Shown: piece by piece, positions 59,454 through 64,000 of the stretch
How positions within the stretch are numbered: the stretch's first letter is position 1
Layout: the number at the start of each line of letters is the position of its first letter
Source: Spodoptera frugiperda
Taxonomy: Eukaryota > Arthropoda > Insecta > Lepidoptera > Noctuidae
NCBI RefSeq assembly: GCF_023101765.2
Contig: NC_064215.1
Span: 1,178,001-1,242,000 of the forward strand
Direction: 5' to 3'
DNA: 64,000 nt
Notes under the pieces: model-generated
The model's database searches: none
What the model was told of the DNA's origin: nothing
What the model saw: the letters and a program-made list of their open reading frames with translations, nothing else
Program-made: the position numbers and the translations under genes

Positions 59454-62400
59454 CTGTGGATGAGAAGGAACTTGGTTAGTCAATATTAAAGGAGTAATTA
59501 ATGGAGTTTCTTGCTCGTTTCGAAGCTACACTTTGAAACGAGCACAGCTTCACTGACGGACAGACTGACAGACTATTGTTTATTTCTTTGTTTGTTGATG
59601 TTTCAAAAGTATATGGTTTAATTGGAATAAATGATTTGACTTTTGACTTTTTTTTTGACATTGGACTAATATGGAATCATTTAGGAAGTAAAAGATGTAG
59701 GGCCATTATTTTACTTTAAAGCCAATCAAAACTTACTGGAATACATAAAAGTAAACGTATTAAGGTTCAATTCTTGTTACTAAAAAATCAATTTCGCAAA
59801 ATATCAACAAGTTCCATCTAGCAAATGTCTCTCTACTTCAAACAAACATTCTACAAATGATCTCATTAAAACCCTTGCATTTTCCACCCACACAATCTAG
59901 CCACTGTATTACCAGTTCTAGACAAATGTGCTACAATATCTACATCTGTGTGTCTGTGTGTCCGTAATGCCCTGGACCTCAGGTCTAGTGCCCAGGCATT
60001 AGCCCCGTGACGAATGACACCATTAACCGACCGCGGCGAATCCAAGGAGGTAAATGTGTTGCGATTAATTATTGGCTACAAACATTCATTCGAGTTTAGA
60101 AATATTTATCGAGCTTATTTGTGGCTAGATAGTTACGGATGGGTGTTCAAGGATTTGTCGAGGATTAGCTTGAAATACGCGAGCTTTGACACTGATGTGA
60201 CCATGAAGCAGTTTAGCAAATATAATCTATTTTTTTGTCGTCAATCGATATAGGTTATTGAGTAGATAAAGTACCTATAATATGTTTTTCATGATAATGA
60301 ATGCTGACGCAGTACAGCCATAAATGTGTTTTGGTTGGTTAGCAACCCTACACACAAATACACACAAGAGAACACACACAGACAAATAATGAGATTTATA
60401 ATATGTGTCAGCATCTTGTCATATGTTGACATACACATCATCGTTCCCAGCCCACTACAAAGGGAAGCTGGGTATTTTTCTAACAGCGCCATCTGTTAAA
60501 CGTAATAGCAAACCACAGATCGACCGCTGACAGGTTTATATGGAGGGGCGGCGCACGCGCAGACTTACGATCACTTTTGTAATGGCATTAATGACTGTTA
60601 TGTCTTTTACGTTATGTTTTGATAATTTTAGTTGTACTTGTTATTGTGTATCTTGTCTTTTAATACTTAGAAATATGTTTCATAACGAATTTATTAATAA
60701 ATCCTACAAATATTCAAACAATCATATTTTAATGCCGATACCAAGAAATCAGTTCGCGTACCTCCTAAATTAAAATAGATCCAAAGATAATATAAATCTG
60801 CATATCCTGGCATCAGCTCCGATTGTTCTAGGAACGTTCCCAAAAGATCCTGGATGTAGGCGCCGCCACTGGTGGTAGCCGTCATAGACCTGCGTCTAGG
60901 GCATAATCGCAACGACCTGGATACGCCGCGTGCCAAGAATCCGCCGCAACGATCCGAAGGATTATAGGCATTAACATACTTAGCACAAGCCACAATATTG
61001 CTTGTTTAGGCACACTATTGTCATCGTACAAAATGTTAACGAGCTTTATGTCAATCATCGTTTAGTTAAACTAATTTCTCTCTTGTTTCAAAGGAAGACA
61101 ATAGAAGTATCGCAAATGAATATGTAATACAACCAACACAGTTGTTAAACAAGTTGTCGCCAGTGTCACCACAGCTACTGGAATTGAAGAAACTCCATCG
61201 TAAAAAGTGCAGCTCTAACAAGGTAGCAACTTCAAAGGAATAAAAAAAAAACAAGCGGATCAGTTTTTCCGATCAACGGAAATTAAAGCGAGGAGAAAAC
61301 GGCGCACCGGTTGAAACTAATCGTGAAGTGGTTCGCGTCTTGATTGGAGCACGTACCGGCCAATAAGAAGCGTTCAAAGTAAATTAATTAGGGAGCCGAC
61401 TGATTGGCCGTCGTCGGCCGGACACGGGGGCACGTGACCGGATGCCGGACGTGAGCGGCCGTATCCGACGCTACTTTCGCGACAATACGGACGCGCGTGA
61501 TGCAGAATAAAGGAGAAATGTAAAAAAAATGCTGACGAGGTGCTAACTGTGCCATCGCCGATATTGTTCCGATTTATTTTACTTGTAGCGGTAATGTTGT
61601 TAATGCTGTCATTCTGTAGTTGAGACGTGATGCCTTTGAATGTTAAAGACTTGCTTTTTTAACTCTCTACACTTTTTCTTCTAAAGACCCGTGATGCTTG
61701 TTACATTAGCAAATGATTCACAACAAGAAGAGTTTAGGACCATTTAGGCTTGTGACGATAGTTCTAGTTTAATTTTGTCTCTAGCATAGGCTGCGGGTTT
61801 CTTACATAGTTTCAAGTAAAAGGTCTGTTGGCGACCATTTGAATTAGTTTGTGCATAATTTATTAGTTAAAGCAGTGATAAATGGCACAACTTGGGTAGG
61901 CAGCACAATAATCTATTTCCTCGTGTTAATTTATAGCACTTTTACTTGAGTGTAAGGCGGTGGACACTTGGGTCAGTTTAGTTTCCTTACTATCTTGAAT
62001 GTAAGATATAGGACTACTGTTAATTCTGCTGAACTAATCTGCTGAATACTACTGTTTGTTTCAAGTTATTTCTGTATCTTTTCTTGTTGTGATTAGACTT
62101 AGTATTAATAGGTACTGTAAGCACATAAATTCTGTCATGGAAATAATTTTCGATGTTTTATGTAGAAGCTGTGTCTAGGTAGGTTCAGCTCGTATATCTT
62201 TTTTCTTAAAGCAAAAAAGTAATAAAAAAAGAGCTTAAGCTCTTACAAATAAGAACGACCTGCACCAACTTATATCACAAAATCACCCTACAATCTTAAT
62301 AAATCAACTCAACAAATCACAAACAGCTTGCTTCCACTAATATCTACATATCCTTTACAACTACCAACCATTACAATACCAAACCCTTTCCAAAACATTA

Positions 62401-64000
62401 AGTCTACATGTCACCGCCACTATGTACCTAAGTACTGCGTAGTGACGTCACGGGTAGACTACATAAATCACGCGGGTCCGCCCGCGCTACTCATTCTTTT
62501 GTCACACACTAACGACCACGGCTAATGGACGGTAAACTGGGCTTTGATCAACTACTGTATGACTTGTGTTTCATATTTTTTTATGAGTTACGTTGTTGGT
62601 GAATCGTTGTGAAAAATATTTGGTTTAATATGTTTCTGAGTTCTAGTGTAAGAGTATTGAAAGTCATTGAAATATTTTTTTTCTATAACATGACTTGTCT
62701 TTCGTATTATCAGGACTTTAGAATTATAATTTATTTCAACATTGCTTTCCTTATCGAGTAAGTAATTGGGACTAAATGCTTTATAATACTTATCTTAACG
62801 CATTTTTCCATTCCTCTGAATTTATAGCCGACTATCCACCATCCTCCTCTCAACTTTAAAACCTTCACAGTAGAGTTCAAGTTTCCTCCACCGAACATCT
62901 AATACGTAATAACGATCAATTAAGCAAAACGCTTCAATGATCACTTAATTTAAGCGTCAGATTCGCTCAGCACATATTAATACAATTTATACGTTCCCAT
63001 CAGCGCTAAAAGTGTCTAAACTGAACTTTAGTAACAGAATTAAGTCGCACAGGGGTGGCAAATTGCGACACTCGAGATAACGACTTTATTAATTTGATTA
63101 ATCCCGGCTCATAGACATATGGGCTTGATAACTCGGAGGTGGTACACCCCTGTCATATGTGTGTCCGCAGCAAAATTTGTGCGCAGAAGTTCCAATCTAA
63201 ATGTGCGAGAAGTAAGTTGAATATTGCAATCTAGTCTTTACTGCAATGAATCTTCTCTACTGACTTCAAGAATTTCAATAAATCACGTGTGGGCGTAGTT
63301 TTTGGATAGTTTTTTTCACAATGACTTAGCAAATAAAAAATGAAATAAAATTAAAGTACAATGAAGATGACTGTATCTTTATTTCAAATTAAGGATGAAC
63401 GTTATATCAAACTTTTAGCCATTGTATTTGGTGAACCTTCTGTTTCATTTCCACACTACGTAGTAACATTGTAATAATAGGGTTATTGTGAGCTGAGTAC
63501 CTGCAGGTACTGATGTACAGGATTTTGAGGACCTTGCATATATGTGCTTACCTGTCTATAGCTACAGTTTTAAGTACAAGTAGATCATTAGGAGAGGGAG
63601 AGTGCGAGCACTGTTTATAACAAGATACGCGCAAAAATGATTACTTTGATACTTTATTTAATACTTGGCAATAAACTTCACAGTATATACGACAGAATAT
63701 TTTACAAACAGAGGTTCCGTAAAATAAATCGTCCCCGGATATCGATTACGACAGATAACTGTCCAATTTGGAGCCGACCATTACTCATGACGACACTGAT
63801 TGACAAATGAGGTCCTGACGCGAGCCCCGCCACGCCTCCAACCACTGTTTACACGCGAATCCAGGACCAGGTGATTAATTTAATATTGGACCGTGTTGCT
63901 CTGTCCACCCTGTCACATACATACTTTGACATTCGATGTTGAAGCAGGAATTTTCAAGAAACAAAATAAAAATAATGAATTAGGACAATAAATGGATGCA
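59454..64000. other. presumed netrin intron / upstream region, no exon found
   Basis: No EGF1 or laminin N-terminal exon could be recognised on the minus strand, so the preceding intron probably runs past the window end. A minus open frame at 60694-60993 (cysteine- and arginine-containing, about 99 codons) is unrecognised. A CpG-rich patch at about 61350-61510 has a cacgtgac E-box and attgg boxes. Confidence 0.6.

Noticed and set aside
60694..60993. 99-codon minus frame considered as a netrin 5' exon
   Set aside because: It lacks laminin N-terminal or EGF cysteine spacing, and no suitable splice sites were found.

Overview
The window is nuclear DNA of a lepidopteran insect, most likely a noctuid-type moth. 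It is AT-rich, has long introns, and is crowded with insect-type retroposons (R1-, RTE- and jockey-type LINEs and tRNA-derived SINEs). No bacterial gene layout, CRISPR array or confident tRNA/rRNA gene was seen. The species call is inference.

The only host gene I can name is netrin, on the minus strand. Six exons between 59453 and 50946 can be joined by eye with correct GT/AG sites and matching phases. They encode the second and third laminin-EGF modules, a short linker, and the C-terminal netrin (NTR/C345C) domain with its basic tail and stop codon. The signal peptide, laminin N-terminal domain and first EGF module are not visible and should lie above 64000. The four upstream exons (189, 150, 63 and 75 nt) are all multiples of three bounded by phase-1 introns; only the last intron (120 bp) is phase 2. 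A second, unidentified minus-strand gene is suggested by one well-formed 125-nt exon at 3247-3371.

The stretch from 3.5 to 46 kb is mostly non-coding DNA with mobile elements. It holds an internally deleted mariner (3549-4230) with perfect 33-bp inverted ends; a 5'-truncated RTE-type LINE (16321-18313) with an open reverse-transcriptase frame and a perfect 10-bp target duplication; and a 5'-truncated R1-type LINE (19408-22729) with a frameshift between endonuclease and reverse transcriptase and a 16-bp duplication. Seven further truncated copies carry the same R1-type 3' tail, down to 59 bp. A jockey-type fragment lies at 43.6-44.4 kb. SINEs of at least three kinds are present (19.0, 35.1, 35.6, 37.1, 39.2 and 45.2 kb). 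Short foldback repeats and several local tandem duplications complete the picture.

No clearly new multi-gene system was found. The observations most worth checking are the in-frame, skippable netrin exons, the orphan exon at 3.3 kb, the series of target-duplicated LINE tails, the two-copy foldback element (one copy inside a netrin intron), and the perfect 27-bp hairpin at 27080-27135.
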